This document shows positions 31,912 through 40,964 of a stretch of 64,000 bases of DNA, in pieces; position 1 is the stretch's first letter, and the number at the start of each line of letters is the position of its first letter. Source of the stretch: Leptospira saintgironsiae (GTDB lineage Bacteria; Spirochaetota; Leptospiria; Leptospirales; Leptospiraceae); assembly GCF_002811765.1 (NCBI RefSeq), contig NZ_NPDR01000002.1, forward strand, positions 372,001 through 436,000. Direction: 5' to 3'. The translations under genes were made by a program, and so were the position numbers. The notes under the pieces were generated by a model that worked only from the letters and a program-made list of their open reading frames with translations, was not told the origin of the DNA and ran no database searches.

Positions 31912-32509
31912 TTCGGTAGGTATTGTACTTGCCGGTGGAAAAAGTTCCAGAATGGGAAGGGATAAATCCTTCTTATCTTTAAAAAGCCAAAAATTTTTTC
32001 TTATAGAATCTTATAAAAAACTAAAATTCTTATGCAAGAATGTAAGAGTTTCTATCAGAGAAGAACAAAGAGAAGAATATTCCAAACATGTGCCGAATGA
32101 ATTTCTGGTATCAGACTCAATTCCAAATTTAGCAGGTCCTCTCCAAGGAATTTTCAGTTCATTTCTTCTTTTTCAAAACGATCTTAATATTAAAAACTTT
32201 TTGGTTTTAGCAGTGGATATCCCGTATATGAGGATCAAAACCTTGGCTAGGCTATATTCCAAAAATGAGATAATCGGTTCTGGCGTTTTCTATAAAACAA
32301 AAGAAGGCATCGAACCGTTATGCGGTCTTTACTCTTCTGAGTATCTGCGGTATTTATTCCAAGAATTCGAAAAAGGAAGCTTAAATTCAGTTTCGCCTAA
32401 AACTCTAATCGAAAGTGGAAATCCTAATCTTTTGGATATTCCGGAAATGGAAAAATCTTCCTTTATCAACCTGAATTCTCCCGAGGACCTAAATCTCACA
32501 AAGTCCTAA
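31898..32509 (+). CDS. mobA: MobA-like molybdenum cofactor guanylyltransferase
   Basis: A 203-residue nucleotidyltransferase. The signature GIVLAGGKSSRMGRDKSFL lies at residues 7-25, followed by VSDSIPNLAGPLQGI and AVDIPYM, as in MobA, which links GMP to molybdopterin to make MGD. This fits the DMSO-reductase-type enzyme encoded upstream, which needs bis-MGD. I start at ATG 31898; the longer frame from 31862 lies wholly inside moaE. Its short C-terminal region is weakly conserved. Confidence 0.85.
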   Translation: MRAIDSVGIVLAGGKSSRMGRDKSFLSLKSQKFFLIESYKKLKFLCKNVRVSIREEQREEYSKHVPNEFLVSDSIPNLAGPLQGIFSSFLLFQNDLNIKNFLVLAVDIPYMRIKTLARLYSKNEIIGSGVFYKTKEGIEPLCGLYSSEYLRYLFQEFEKGSLNSVSPKTLIESGNPNLLDIPEMEKSSFINLNSPEDLNLTKS

Positions 32510-32570
32510 GTTTCTGATCAAAAACCGATTTACATGGGGTCCCCGAGAGAAAAAATGGTTCTACCAACCA

Positions 32571-32643
<73 letters not shown>

Positions 32644-32644
32644 T

Positions 32645-32669
32645 ACAGAAGTCGTCCTCCGCCTTCTGT
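32645..32669 (+). other. Hairpin between tRNA-Gly and tig
   Basis: A seven-base perfect stem, ACAGAAG (32645-32651) and CTTCTGT (32663-32669), with an 11-base loop. It could protect or define the tRNA 3' end for processing. No U-run follows, so full termination before tig is not supported. Confidence 0.4.
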
Positions 32670-32680
32670 CTTCTGAGACC

Positions 32681-34069
32681 ATGGAATTCAAGACTAAGAA
32701 AAATCAAAACGCATCCGTAGACCTTAAGTTAACCTTTGATAAGAACGATCTAGAAAAGGCGTTCGAAAAGACTTATAAAGAAAAACAAAAGGATCTCAAG
32801 ATCCCGGGCTTCCGCCCTGGAAAAGCACCGATCGAAATGGTAAAACGCCATTTGGGAGACTCGGTAGCAAACGACGCAATCAATCTTCTATTATTAGAAA
32901 CTGTCAGTGACCTTTCCGGGAAGCTGGAACACAAGATTGTACGTTTCCCTAAATTTACTGTAGAGGACTATGTTCCTGAAAAAAGTTTAGTGGCAACTGC
33001 GGTCTATGATACTGATCCAGAAGTTTCCTTAGGGAAATACAAAAAGATCAAGATCAAACTTCCTGAAGTACAAGTTACCGACGAAGATATCACTGAAGAA
33101 CTTCAGTTCGTTCGTAAACAACTTGCCAGAAAACTTCTGAGAGAGCCAAGCGAAGGAGCCGAGAAAGGCGATATCGTGGATATGGAATTCGAGGTGAAGG
33201 AAGACGGACAGGAACCTAAAAACGCTAAAAATGGTTCAAGTGATTATAAATTAGGAGAAGCTAATAATCTTCCTGGTTTTGATGACAATCTCTACGGTAT
33301 CAAAACGGGAGAAACCAAAAACTTCACCTATACTTATCCTAGTGATTATCCAAGAGAAGATCTGGCGGGTAAAAAAATGGAATTCGCCATGACCTTAAAG
33401 GCGATCTATAAGGAAGTTCTTCCTGAATTGGACGATGATCTTGCAAGCGAGTATGATGGTTCTACTTCTCTTCAAGTTTTGAAAGATAAGATCAAAACTG
33501 ATCTACAAAAGAATTATACTGATGCTGTAAAAAATAAGAAGATGGAGGATATTTACAAGGAACTGGTTGCAGATTCTAAGTTTATATTCCCTGAGTCCTA
33601 TCTTACTGAAGAATCAGAACATGTGTATCAAAATATGATGCAGGATGTTTTAGGAAGAGGCCAGGCCAGAATTCCTAAAGAACAGATCCCAAGTATCGAA
33701 AAATACGCGGAAATGGTAGGAAAACCTTTAGAAGAAGTAAGGGATTCCTTCAAAACCATCGCGGAAAACCGACTCAAAGGATATTTCTCCAGACAGAAGC
33801 TTGCTTCTGCGGAAAATATTGTTTTGACGGACGAGGATTTCGACCGCGAAATCTCGACCCTTGCCTCAAGATATGGTATGCCTGACGCCGATTTTAAAAA
33901 AGAATTGGAAAAAGGTAAACTTCTGGAAACTTACCGGGACAATTTTTTAGCAAAAAAGATAGACGATACCCTCTTCCAGCTTGTAGAAAAGAAATACAAC
34001 GAGAAGATGAGTATCCGTCAGCTAAAGGAATTCCTTTCTAATAAGGAAACTGGAGAAGTATGGCAATAA
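32681..34069 (+). CDS. tig: Trigger factor, ribosome-associated chaperone and PPIase
   Basis: A 462-residue chaperone that binds nascent chains at the ribosomal exit tunnel. The N-terminal ribosome-binding motif region is [11 protein letters not shown] (residues 42-52). The FKBP-type middle domain includes [28 protein letters not shown] and [12 protein letters not shown], and the C-terminal helical arms follow. Its stop overlaps clpP by 10 bases. The order tig-clpP-clpX is the widespread bacterial arrangement linking folding to proteolysis. Confidence 0.96.
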   Translation: MEFKTKKNQNASVDLKLTFDKNDLEKAFEKTYKEKQKDLKIPGFRPGKAPIEMVKRHLGDSVANDAINLLLLETVSDLSGKLEHKIVRFPKFTVEDYVPEKSLVATAVYDTDPEVSLGKYKKIKIKLPEVQVTDEDITEELQFVRKQLARKLLREPSEGAEKGDIVDMEFEVKEDGQEPKNAKNGSSDYKLGEANNLPGFDDNLYGIKTGETKNFTYTYPSDYPREDLAGKKMEFAMTLKAIYKEVLPELDDDLASEYDGSTSLQVLKDKIKTDLQKNYTDAVKNKKMEDIYKELVADSKFIFPESYLTEESEHVYQNMMQDVLGRGQARIPKEQIPSIEKYAEMVGKPLEEVRDSFKTIAENRLKGYFSRQKLASAENIVLTDEDFDREISTLASRYGMPDADFKKELEKGKLLETYRDNFLAKKIDDTLFQLVEKKYNEKMSIRQLKEFLSNKETGEVWQ

Positions 34070-34653
34070 TTCCTACAGTTATAGAGCAAACCGGTCGCGG
34101 GGAAATGCGGTATGACGTATTTTCCCGCCTCTTAAAGGATAGAATTATCTTTCTAGGTGACGCAATTTCTGACGATTACGCGAACGTAATCATCGCACAA
34201 CTACTGTTCCTGGACGCGGAAAATCCGGACAGGGACATCTATTTATATCTGAATTCCCCAGGCGGATATGTATCTTCCGGGCTTGCCATTTACGATACTA
34301 TGCAGTATATTAAGGCCGACGTTCGTACACTTTGTATTGGTCAGGCTTCTTCTATGGCGGCACTTCTTCTGGCAGGCGGGGCAAAGGGCAAAAGATCTGC
34401 TCTTCCTCATTCCAGAATTATGATGCACCAACCAACCGGAGGAGCTACCGGTCAGGCTTCCGATATCGCTATCCAAGCTAAGGAAGTTCTGAAATTAAAG
34501 CAGGTGTTAAACAGTCTGTACGCTAAACATACGGGCAAGTCTGTGGAAGAAGTGCAAAAGGATACCGAAAGGGACCTTTACATGACTCCAGAAGAAGCCC
34601 AAAAATACGGGATCATTGATTCTGTAATTTCTATAGAGCGTCAAAAGAACTGA
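34060..34653 (+). CDS. clpP: ATP-dependent Clp protease proteolytic subunit
   Basis: A 197-residue serine peptidase that forms the 14-mer proteolytic chamber. Catalytic Ser98 is in [11 protein letters not shown] and His123 in [11 protein letters not shown]; the Asp lies in the C-terminal region (TERDLYM). The N-terminal [20 protein letters not shown] is typical. The ATG is inside the last codons of tig, giving translational coupling. clpX follows after 12 bases. Confidence 0.97.
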   Translation: MAIIPTVIEQTGRGEMRYDVFSRLLKDRIIFLGDAISDDYANVIIAQLLFLDAENPDRDIYLYLNSPGGYVSSGLAIYDTMQYIKADVRTLCIGQASSMAALLLAGGAKGKRSALPHSRIMMHQPTGGATGQASDIAIQAKEVLKLKQVLNSLYAKHTGKSVEEVQKDTERDLYMTPEEAQKYGIIDSVISIERQKN

Positions 34654-34665
34654 TAGGGGGATCCC

Positions 34666-35937
34666 GTGGCAAAAAAACCAACCGGAACCAATAATAAACA
34701 AAAATTATTTTGTTCGTTCTGCGGAAAGGAACAAGACTCCGTAAAACGACTGGTTGCCGGTCCAGGTGTTTATATTTGCGACGAATGTATCTCTCTTTGT
34801 AATGAGATCATTGCAGAAGAGCCTGAGCAGGAAAAAGAGCGCACAGAACTTTTGGGAGAAGTCCCTAATCCTGCCGCTATCAAAGCGATCCTAGACCAAT
34901 ACGTAATCGGACAAGATCATGCTAAAAAAGCTTTGTCCGTTGCGGTTTATAATCACTACAAACGAATTTATCTCAAAGACAAAAAAGCAGATATCGAATT
35001 AGAAAAATCGAATATTCTTCTGATCGGACCTACTGGTTCCGGGAAAACTTTGCTCGCTCAAACTCTTGCAAAGATCATCAAGGTCCCATTTGCGATCGTA
35101 GATGCTACTGCACTTACTGAGGCTGGCTATGTTGGAGAAGATGTTGAGAACATCATCCTCAAGCTGATCCAAAACGCTGATAATGATATCAAAAAAGCGG
35201 AGATCGGCATCATCTACATAGACGAAGTAGATAAGATCGCTCGTAAGTCTGATAGCGCATCTATCACAAGAGACGTGAGCGGAGAAGGCGTTCAACAAGC
35301 ACTTTTAAAAATTATAGAAGGAACTGTTGCAAACGTTCCTCCTCAGGGTGGAAGAAAACATCCTCACCAAGAATATCTGCAAGTAGATACTAAAAATATT
35401 CTATTCATTCTAGGTGGAGCATTCGTTGACCTAGACAATATCATCAAAACCAGAACCGGTGTAAAAACAATCGGATTCGGTAGCGATGAGAAAGACGGCA
35501 AAATTTTAAGGGATGAGAGCAAAGGTGAAATTTTAGCTCGAGTGATCCCTGAAGATTTAATGAAGTTTGGACTTATCCCTGAATTTATTGGCCGTATGCC
35601 TGTGATCGCGACTCTGCAAGATTTGAGTGTAGAAATGCTCAAACGTATTTTCAAAGAGCCTAAAAACGCAATCTTACGCCAATACACTAAGATCCTAGAA
35701 ATGGAAAATGTAAAACTTTCCTTCGAGGAACCTGCTATCGACAAGATCGCTCAGCTTGCTATCGAGAGGGCTTCTGGTGCCAGAGGACTACGTGCCATCG
35801 TAGAAAATCTAATGTTGGATCTGATGTATGAGATTCCTTCTCGCAAAGACGTAGAGGAAGTAATCATTACGGAAGATGCAGTAAGCGGAACCAAACCTCC
35901 AAAACTAATTCTGAAAAAAGAACCTAAAATCGCTTAA
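34666..35937 (+). CDS. clpX: ATP-dependent Clp protease ATP-binding subunit
   Basis: A 423-residue AAA+ unfoldase. The N-terminal zinc-binding domain has two CxxC pairs (FCSFCGK and ICDECI). Walker A is GPTGSGKT and Walker B is [10 protein letters not shown]. The arginine finger region [14 protein letters not shown] and the pore and ClpP-docking regions are intact. The start is GTG 34666 with a strong AGGGGG six bases upstream. It delivers unfolded substrates to ClpP. Confidence 0.97.
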   Translation: MAKKPTGTNNKQKLFCSFCGKEQDSVKRLVAGPGVYICDECISLCNEIIAEEPEQEKERTELLGEVPNPAAIKAILDQYVIGQDHAKKALSVAVYNHYKRIYLKDKKADIELEKSNILLIGPTGSGKTLLAQTLAKIIKVPFAIVDATALTEAGYVGEDVENIILKLIQNADNDIKKAEIGIIYIDEVDKIARKSDSASITRDVSGEGVQQALLKIIEGTVANVPPQGGRKHPHQEYLQVDTKNILFILGGAFVDLDNIIKTRTGVKTIGFGSDEKDGKILRDESKGEILARVIPEDLMKFGLIPEFIGRMPVIATLQDLSVEMLKRIFKEPKNAILRQYTKILEMENVKLSFEEPAIDKIAQLAIERASGARGLRAIVENLMLDLMYEIPSRKDVEEVIITEDAVSGTKPPKLILKKEPKIA

Positions 35938-35948
35938 TACAATTAGGG

Positions 35949-36028
35949 TTCGCACAGAGAACACCGAGGCCACAGAGAGGATTCGTGATTTATTAGACCT
36001 CTGTGTTCTCCGTGAACTCCGTGCGAAA
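35949..36028. repeat. Imperfect inverted repeat of the CACAGAG-type intergenic family
   Basis: The left arm at 35949-35980 begins TTCGCACAGAGAACACCGAG. The right arm at 35998-36028 is complementary; its reverse complement begins TTTCGCACGGAGTTCACGGA and ends AACACAGAGG. The loop is about 17 bases. Repeats built on ACAGAGAACACAGAGG units occur between genes in many unrelated bacteria. It fills the gap between convergent clpX and the dehydrogenase gene, so it may serve as a bidirectional transcript end. Confidence 0.65.
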
Positions 36029-36035
36029 TTATCTC

Positions 36036-37082
36036 TTAATTCAGAGTCGCGATATCTATCACAAATCTGTAACGTACATCACTTTTAACGACCCTTTCAT
36101 ATGCATCGTTTACTTTTTGAATGGGGATCAGTTCTATATCACTGGTAATATTATGCTTTCCGCAGAAATCCAACATCTCTTGTGTTTCGGCGATCCCACC
36201 GATTAGAGAACCTGCAAGGCTTTTGCGACCGCCAATCAAGGAAAATGCTCCGATAGGCACTTGCTCTTCTGGAACACCGACCACTACCATAGAACCATCT
36301 ACTCTTAGTAAGCTAAGATAAGCATTCCAATCCAAAGGCATAGATACAGTGTTGATGATCAGGTCAAAACTTCCTCTTAACTTACTGAATGTGCTCTTTT
36401 CAGAAGTAGCGTAGAAATGATCTGCGCCTAAACGTTTCGCATCGGCTTCTTTTTTATTGGATTGGCTGAGTACTGTAACTTCCGCACCGAGCGCGTGTGC
36501 GATCTTTACTCCCATATGACCAAGTCCGCCCAGGCCAATAATCGCTACTTTTTTGCCAGGACCAGCTTTCCAATGAGCAAGTGGAGAATATAGGGTGATT
36601 CCAGCACAAAGTAGAGGAGCTGCTGCATCCAAAGGAAGATTATCAGGAATTCTTAATACATAATTTTGATCTACTACGATCTTATTGGAATATCCACCAT
36701 AAGTTGGGGTTTTTCTGTCCTGCTCTCGTCCGTTATAGGTGGCACTCATTCCTGTTTCGCAGAATTGTTCTAAACCTGCTTTGCAATGTTCACATTCTCT
36801 GCAAGAGTCTACAAAACATCCGACTCCTACCTTATCTCCTACTTTAAACTTTGTAACCTTAGACCCTACCTTAGAAACCACACCCGTGATTTCGTGACCT
36901 GGGACCATAGGAAAGATGGATCCTCCCCATTCATCTCTTGCTTGGTGAATGTCCGAATGACAGATACCACAGTATTGAATATCGATGACTACATCTTCTT
37001 CCTTTGCATCTCTTCTATCGAATTGAAAAGGTGCTAAAGGAGCCTTTGCAATAGCGGCGGCATAACCTTTTGCTTGGATCAT
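36036..37082 (-). CDS. Zinc-dependent alcohol dehydrogenase, cinnamyl-alcohol/YahK type
   Basis: A 348-residue medium-chain dehydrogenase that probably reduces aldehydes with NADPH. Catalytic zinc ligands lie in [13 protein letters not shown] and PGHEITGVV. The structural-zinc Cys cluster is [16 protein letters not shown]. The nucleotide-binding loop is [13 protein letters not shown], and [19 protein letters not shown] is typical of the CAD/YahK subgroup. It is transcribed alone. A 21-base palindrome lies about 57 bases upstream. Confidence 0.92.
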   Translation of the reverse strand: MIQAKGYAAAIAKAPLAPFQFDRRDAKEEDVVIDIQYCGICHSDIHQARDEWGGSIFPMVPGHEITGVVSKVGSKVTKFKVGDKVGVGCFVDSCRECEHCKAGLEQFCETGMSATYNGREQDRKTPTYGGYSNKIVVDQNYVLRIPDNLPLDAAAPLLCAGITLYSPLAHWKAGPGKKVAIIGLGGLGHMGVKIAHALGAEVTVLSQSNKKEADAKRLGADHFYATSEKSTFSKLRGSFDLIINTVSMPLDWNAYLSLLRVDGSMVVVGVPEEQVPIGAFSLIGGRKSLAGSLIGGIAETQEMLDFCGKHNITSDIELIPIQKVNDAYERVVKSDVRYRFVIDIATLN

Positions 37083-37138
37083 TTTCTTCCTCGTTTGTTT
37101 TGGAATATTGGATGAATTTCAAGTGGTGAGAAATTCGA

Positions 37139-37159
37139 AAATTTTCAGTCTGAAAATTT
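37139..37159. promoter_or_regulatory. Palindrome upstream of the alcohol dehydrogenase gene
   Basis: Ten-base perfect arms, AAATTTTCAG and CTGAAAATTT, flank a single central T. The position, about 57 bases before the dehydrogenase ATG, suits an operator at a promoter. No cognate regulator gene is adjacent, so the binding protein is unknown. Confidence 0.4.
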
Positions 37160-37257
37160 CCCTAGTTAGACATGAAAGGGCAAACTTTGTTTTTTATTTT
37201 CTTCTATTCTGAAAAATTAATACTAGCCCGCGGTCGACCATTACCCGCGCAAAAGAA

Positions 37258-38358
37258 TTAATCTCTAACCCTGCCGACTGTCAGGATTGCCGCCTTAGAA
37301 AGGCCTTTTTTGCCGGATTCCATTTCTAAAAATCTTCCAAAATCAAGTGTAAGTTCTCTTGAGTTTTTATAATCTCTTCCGGCGCTCCAGTTTTGGAGTT
37401 GGATCAGAAGTGGAGCAACACCTGCAGAACTAGTGAGTTCAGTCAGTCTATCGCTTAAGAAAATCAAATATTCTCCAGGTCTGACTTGTATCTTTTTTAC
37501 TTCTCTTGTGTTGCTTCTAAAATCGTAGAATACTTGTTTAGAGATCGGTAATATATTCGTTTTTCCACTTTTGTGAACGATCGCAGGAAGTTTTTGGAAC
37601 TGTAAGATCCCAGCTTCTCCATTTCTAGTTTCTAAATAAAATAATGTGAGGTTCAGATAAGAGATTGGTGTTGATCTGAGAGCCCTATCTATTTTATAGA
37701 GTAAATCTTCTCCCCTTAAGCCAGTGGTTTCCTGAGCGAGAGAGATCATACCTTCTATCCTTGCCTTGAGAGAAGATTCAATTGCTCCGTGGTTCGGAAA
37801 CCCTGCTAATACTCCAAAACAACCATCTGCAGTCGGAATGATATTTGCGTAATCGGCTTCTCCACTGTCGGAAGTGCGAGGAAATACAGTGATATCTAAG
37901 TTTTTGATCTTATGAAGTCTGATCTTATGAAAAAACTTTTGGATCTTGTCCGAAAGTTCTCTTTCCTTTTTGTTTAAGGATTCTTGGGAAACAGTTTCTT
38001 CTTTTGTCTTTTTCTGATATAGAGCGATTCGGAAATGTCTGGCAAGTTCTCCCAGCTCGTCTGTTCTTTCCGCTTCTCCAGAATCTTCGTATACGTCCTG
38101 GGACCAGTTTTGTAATAGCTGAGAAATAGATTTGAGGGATTTAAAACTTAAATTTAAAAGAAAGTAGGTCAGTATTCCAAGTATTACTGAAAAGAGAAGT
38201 CCAACGCCTAACCGGATCCAAACAAATGCCCTTAATTCTTTTCTGATCTCTTCACCAAATAGAAAATCATCTAAAAGTAGATAAGATAAAAATAATACGA
38301 AAGAAGCAGTAAAAGAAGCGAATGCTAATTTATGCTTGGACTGAAGATTCGGAAACAA
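37258..38358 (-). CDS. Membrane protein with degenerate SpoIIE/PP2C-like domain
   Basis: A 366-residue protein. Two membrane segments (about 10-28 and 45-70) are followed by a HAMP-like linker (LKSISQLLQNWSQ...RTDELGELARHFR), a coiled-coil stretch and a C-terminal domain from about 155 that resembles SpoIIE-type phosphatases. Where active enzymes carry an Asp-Gly metal site, this one reads GCFGVLAGFPNHGAIES, so the usual catalytic Asp is missing. Later pieces (NLTLFYLETRNGEAGILQF, ILPISKQVF, PGEYLIFLSDRLTEL) keep the fold pattern. It follows tatC by one base on the same strand. It may be a signalling pseudo-phosphatase; family assignment is by pattern. Confidence 0.65.
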   Translation of the reverse strand: MFPNLQSKHKLAFASFTASFVLFLSYLLLDDFLFGEEIRKELRAFVWIRLGVGLLFSVILGILTYFLLNLSFKSLKSISQLLQNWSQDVYEDSGEAERTDELGELARHFRIALYQKKTKEETVSQESLNKKERELSDKIQKFFHKIRLHKIKNLDITVFPRTSDSGEADYANIIPTADGCFGVLAGFPNHGAIESSLKARIEGMISLAQETTGLRGEDLLYKIDRALRSTPISYLNLTLFYLETRNGEAGILQFQKLPAIVHKSGKTNILPISKQVFYDFRSNTREVKKIQVRPGEYLIFLSDRLTELTSSAGVAPLLIQLQNWSAGRDYKNSRELTLDFGRFLEMESGKKGLSKAAILTVGRVRD

Positions 38359-38359
38359 A

Positions 38360-39157
38360 TCATTTCCTCTCTATAATTGCAATTAATACGAGTGAGATCC
38401 CAAATAAGACCAATAATGGAACAAATAACATTAACATGGAAATCACATCGGGTCCGGGAGATAATACCGCTGCAGCAAATGCGATCCCTATGAATGCTTC
38501 TCTCCAATGTTTGAGTAAAAAAGAAAGTTTTAATATTCCAACGGCAGCTAATAATACCATGATCACTGGGAGTTGGAAAGATAATCCAAAGATCAAATGC
38601 ATATTGAAGAATACATCATAGTATTCATCTATAGGAAGCCTGGTTTCAATATCTAAAGGTCGAACAGTTACTAAAAATATTTTTAGAAAACTTTCGAATG
38701 CTTGGGCCCAGCATAACCAAACTCCTAACCAGAACAGAACAGTAGAAAATGCGATAAGAGCTTTTCCAAGTCTTGCGGTTCTTGGTTCTAATGCGGGAGA
38801 AACAAATCCCCATAAAAAAGCTAACGCGAAAGGAAAGGTAATCAAAATAGATACCATAAATCCTGTTCTCAGATAAACCATAAAAGGAGCCATGAGTTTG
38901 ATTTGGTAGAATGTTGCAGATTCTCCCAAAATGTTCTTGTACGGTTTGATAACTAATTTATGCAGTTCTTCTCCGAAATACAGAGCTACCACAAAGAAAA
39001 CTGTAAACACTAGAATAGAACGAATTAGTACAGAACGTAGTTCTTCTAAATGTTCCCCGAGGGTCATAAACTTTTCCCTGTCATGAGGAAGACTTTCCTC
39101 TGGAGCCGAGATAATAGGTTGAGGATTACTGGAGAGGTTCTTTTTTTTAGAAGGCAT
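38360..39157 (-). CDS. tatC: Twin-arginine translocase subunit TatC
   Basis: A 265-residue inner-membrane receptor for twin-arginine signal peptides with six predicted membrane spans. Typical TatC pieces are [15 protein letters not shown] at the cytoplasmic N-terminal region, [21 protein letters not shown], and [20 protein letters not shown]. About 25 hydrophilic residues precede the core. It follows tatA, with a terminator-like hairpin between. The pair would export folded cofactor proteins. Confidence 0.95.
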   Translation of the reverse strand: MPSKKKNLSSNPQPIISAPEESLPHDREKFMTLGEHLEELRSVLIRSILVFTVFFVVALYFGEELHKLVIKPYKNILGESATFYQIKLMAPFMVYLRTGFMVSILITFPFALAFLWGFVSPALEPRTARLGKALIAFSTVLFWLGVWLCWAQAFESFLKIFLVTVRPLDIETRLPIDEYYDVFFNMHLIFGLSFQLPVIMVLLAAVGILKLSFLLKHWREAFIGIAFAAAVLSPGPDVISMLMLFVPLLVLFGISLVLIAIIERK

Positions 39158-39189
39158 ATCGAAAGGTTGTAATTCCTTCCCGGTTATAA

Positions 39190-39207
39190 AAGGGCCCGAA
39201 GGCCCTT
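39190..39207 (-). terminator. UUCG-loop hairpin between tatA and tatC
   Basis: On the minus strand the stem AAGGGCC-TTCG-GGCCCTT is perfect and is followed by TTATAA. The tetraloop is of the very stable UUCG kind. It lies between tatA (upstream) and tatC, so it probably works as a partial terminator or an mRNA-stability element that raises TatA over TatC. Confidence 0.55.
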
Positions 39208-39215
39208 ATAATTTA

Positions 39216-39464
39216 TTAAGCGGATTTTTTAGATTTTTTAGGGGAAGAAGCAGGAGCTGCTGGTTGTTTTGTTTCTGGTTCCTGGATTTTAGCGGATTCA
39301 GATTCTGCATCTCCGGAAAGAGATTTGCGGAATTGGCGGATTCCGTCTCCTAAATCCTTTGCTAAAGAGGGAAGTCGCTTGCCCCCGAAAAGCAGGAGAG
39401 CTAAACCTAGTATGAAAAAGATTTCCCAAGGGCCTAAATTTAAAAATGCGAGTGGTGCGTACAT
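39216..39464 (-). CDS. tatA: Twin-arginine translocase pore subunit TatA
   Basis: An 82-residue protein with an N-terminal membrane helix (LGPWEIFFILGLALLLFGG), the FGG hinge, an amphipathic helix (KRLPSLAKDLGDGIRQFRKSL) and a charged Ala/Pro/Lys-rich tail. TatA oligomers form the translocation pore. The ATG has AAGGAG eight bases upstream. The gap to the divergent 55-residue ORF, 117 bases, must hold promoters in both directions. Confidence 0.94.
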   Translation of the reverse strand: MYAPLAFLNLGPWEIFFILGLALLLFGGKRLPSLAKDLGDGIRQFRKSLSGDAESESAKIQEPETKQPAAPASSPKKSKKSA

Positions 39465-39581
39465 ATACTATCTCCTTAGTTAGGATTTTGCCTCTGTAAT
39501 ATATGTCAAATAGTTAGTAGGAACAAGCCGATAATTCTATTGGGACTTCGGTTCAGATAGAAAGGCAAAACGGGCGAGTTT

Positions 39582-39749
39582 ATGAGAATAGAATCCAGCT
39601 CCTTAGATTCAATCTCCGTTCCTCTTCCAGTTCGAGAACCGGGCGGAGAGGAAGAAAAAGAAGAAGATCGGAAAAAAGCAGAGAATGCTCCGAATTCTGA
39701 TTATATGTATGCTCTTTCTGTAGGAAGTCTGATAAATGTGCAGGTGTAA
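39582..39749 (+). CDS. Small 55-residue protein, unknown
   Basis: An ATG-to-TAA frame encoding 55 residues. The N-terminal half is polar and acidic ([18 protein letters not shown]), and the C-terminal end is hydrophobic and ordered-looking ([15 protein letters not shown]). The start has a GGGCGAG-like purine stretch upstream, and the stop is only five bases before the ATG of the next gene, the spacing expected of an operon partner. I recognise no family and see no signal peptide. Its position at the head of a six-gene run is the main support. Confidence 0.5.
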   Translation: MRIESSSLDSISVPLPVREPGGEEEKEEDRKKAENAPNSDYMYALSVGSLINVQV

Positions 39750-39754
39750 TTAGA

Positions 39755-40564
39755 ATGGCTCTTACTAAGGAACAGAAGCAGGAATTCCAGGAGAAACTGG
39801 CGGATTTTCGCGCATTTTTGGAAGATTTGAAGAAGGAAGCAAATCTTCTCAAAGCCCAGTCCAGAAAAGATCCTAAAATGGAAGGCTATTTTAATGTAGC
39901 TCTTTCCTTAAATTCTATTAAAAACATAAATACCTGTCTTCTAATCAACGAGATCTCCGTTGCTATCCTTGATCTGAAATCGGATACCTACCTCAATCAA
40001 GGGAGGAAAGAAATTTATAGCGCAATCTCATTTATGGAGAAAGTAGTCGGAACCGACTTCGAGTCTGGTCTAGCAGAAAATAAGGACCTTCTCGCTAAGA
40101 TCATAGAATTTAATCCTCTCCAAAGACTGAATTACGTAAAGGGACTCAGGACATCCACCACCAATACAATTGAGGCATTCGGTTCTAACTCCAAATGGAA
40201 ATGGAGCTTTCCGGAGATACATTTCAAAATCGCCATTCTCAGTAAGAATCTTTTTGACTTCCGGGCTTTTGAGAAGGAAAGAGACTTGGAAAATCCGTTT
40301 TACTATCCTAGACAGGAACACTATAATTTAATTCTGGAACTTTGTAACTTTGCCGCCCAGGAATACCGGGCTAAATTCGATTTGTCCACCCAAGATGCCG
40401 GGGATCTGAAAAAATCCATATCCCTTTTGGAGGTAAACCGTAAAATCCTGCAAACCACGGGCGAAACGGAGGACCTCGGAAAGACAAAAACCCTGATAGA
40501 ATCCTTAAAAGAAAAGGTAGAGTCGATAGAAGCTGAGAAGGAAAAGAAGAAAAAGAAGAAATAG
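39755..40564 (+). CDS. Conserved-looking hypothetical protein with helical, Lys-rich tail
   Basis: A 269-residue soluble protein, mainly helical and not assigned to a family. It begins with a charged coiled-coil-like helix ([20 protein letters not shown]) and a second amphipathic part ([20 protein letters not shown]), and ends in a Glu/Lys-rich helix with a poly-Lys terminus. No signal peptide, membrane segment or catalytic motif is visible. It sits five bases after the 55-residue ORF and 53 bases before the thioredoxin gene. Confidence 0.7.
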   Translation: MALTKEQKQEFQEKLADFRAFLEDLKKEANLLKAQSRKDPKMEGYFNVALSLNSIKNINTCLLINEISVAILDLKSDTYLNQGRKEIYSAISFMEKVVGTDFESGLAENKDLLAKIIEFNPLQRLNYVKGLRTSTTNTIEAFGSNSKWKWSFPEIHFKIAILSKNLFDFRAFEKERDLENPFYYPRQEHYNLILELCNFAAQEYRAKFDLSTQDAGDLKKSISLLEVNRKILQTTGETEDLGKTKTLIESLKEKVESIEAEKEKKKKKK

Positions 40565-40617
40565 ACCCGTCCAATTTGTTATAAAGAGTGGGAAAAAAAC
40601 AGGAGAAAATCTAGCAC

Positions 40618-40932
40618 ATGGCATTGACCGAAATAAACGATTCAACTTTCAGTTCCGAGATCAACAAGGGTATGGTTCTAGTAGATTGCTGGGCGGAATG
40701 GTGTGGTCCTTGTAGAATGGTTTCCCCGGTTCTGGAAGAGCTTTCGTCTGAAATGAATGATATCTTAAAAATTAAAAAATTAAACGTAGACGACAACCAG
40801 GATACGGCGCAAAAATTAAATATCCAATCCCTACCGACCCTTTTGCTTTTCAAAGACGGACAATTGGTGGATAAGATCATAGGAGCCCTTCCTAAGGCGC
40901 AAATCAAAAGTTTCATCGAAAGACATAAATAA
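40618..40932 (+). CDS. trxA: Thioredoxin
   Basis: A 104-residue cytoplasmic thioredoxin. The active site is WCGPC with redox cysteines 29 and 32 (CWAEWCGPCRMV), and the conserved cis-Pro is in IQSLPTLLLF. It reduces disulfides in ribonucleotide reductase, peroxiredoxins and other targets. Length and motifs match standard TrxA. The AGGAG upstream is slightly far from the ATG. The MBL-cNMP gene follows after 32 bases. Confidence 0.95.
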   Translation: MALTEINDSTFSSEINKGMVLVDCWAEWCGPCRMVSPVLEELSSEMNDILKIKKLNVDDNQDTAQKLNIQSLPTLLLFKDGQLVDKIIGALPKAQIKSFIERHK

Positions 40933-40964
40933 AAAATTCGATCTCAACTGCGGCGGAATTTTCC

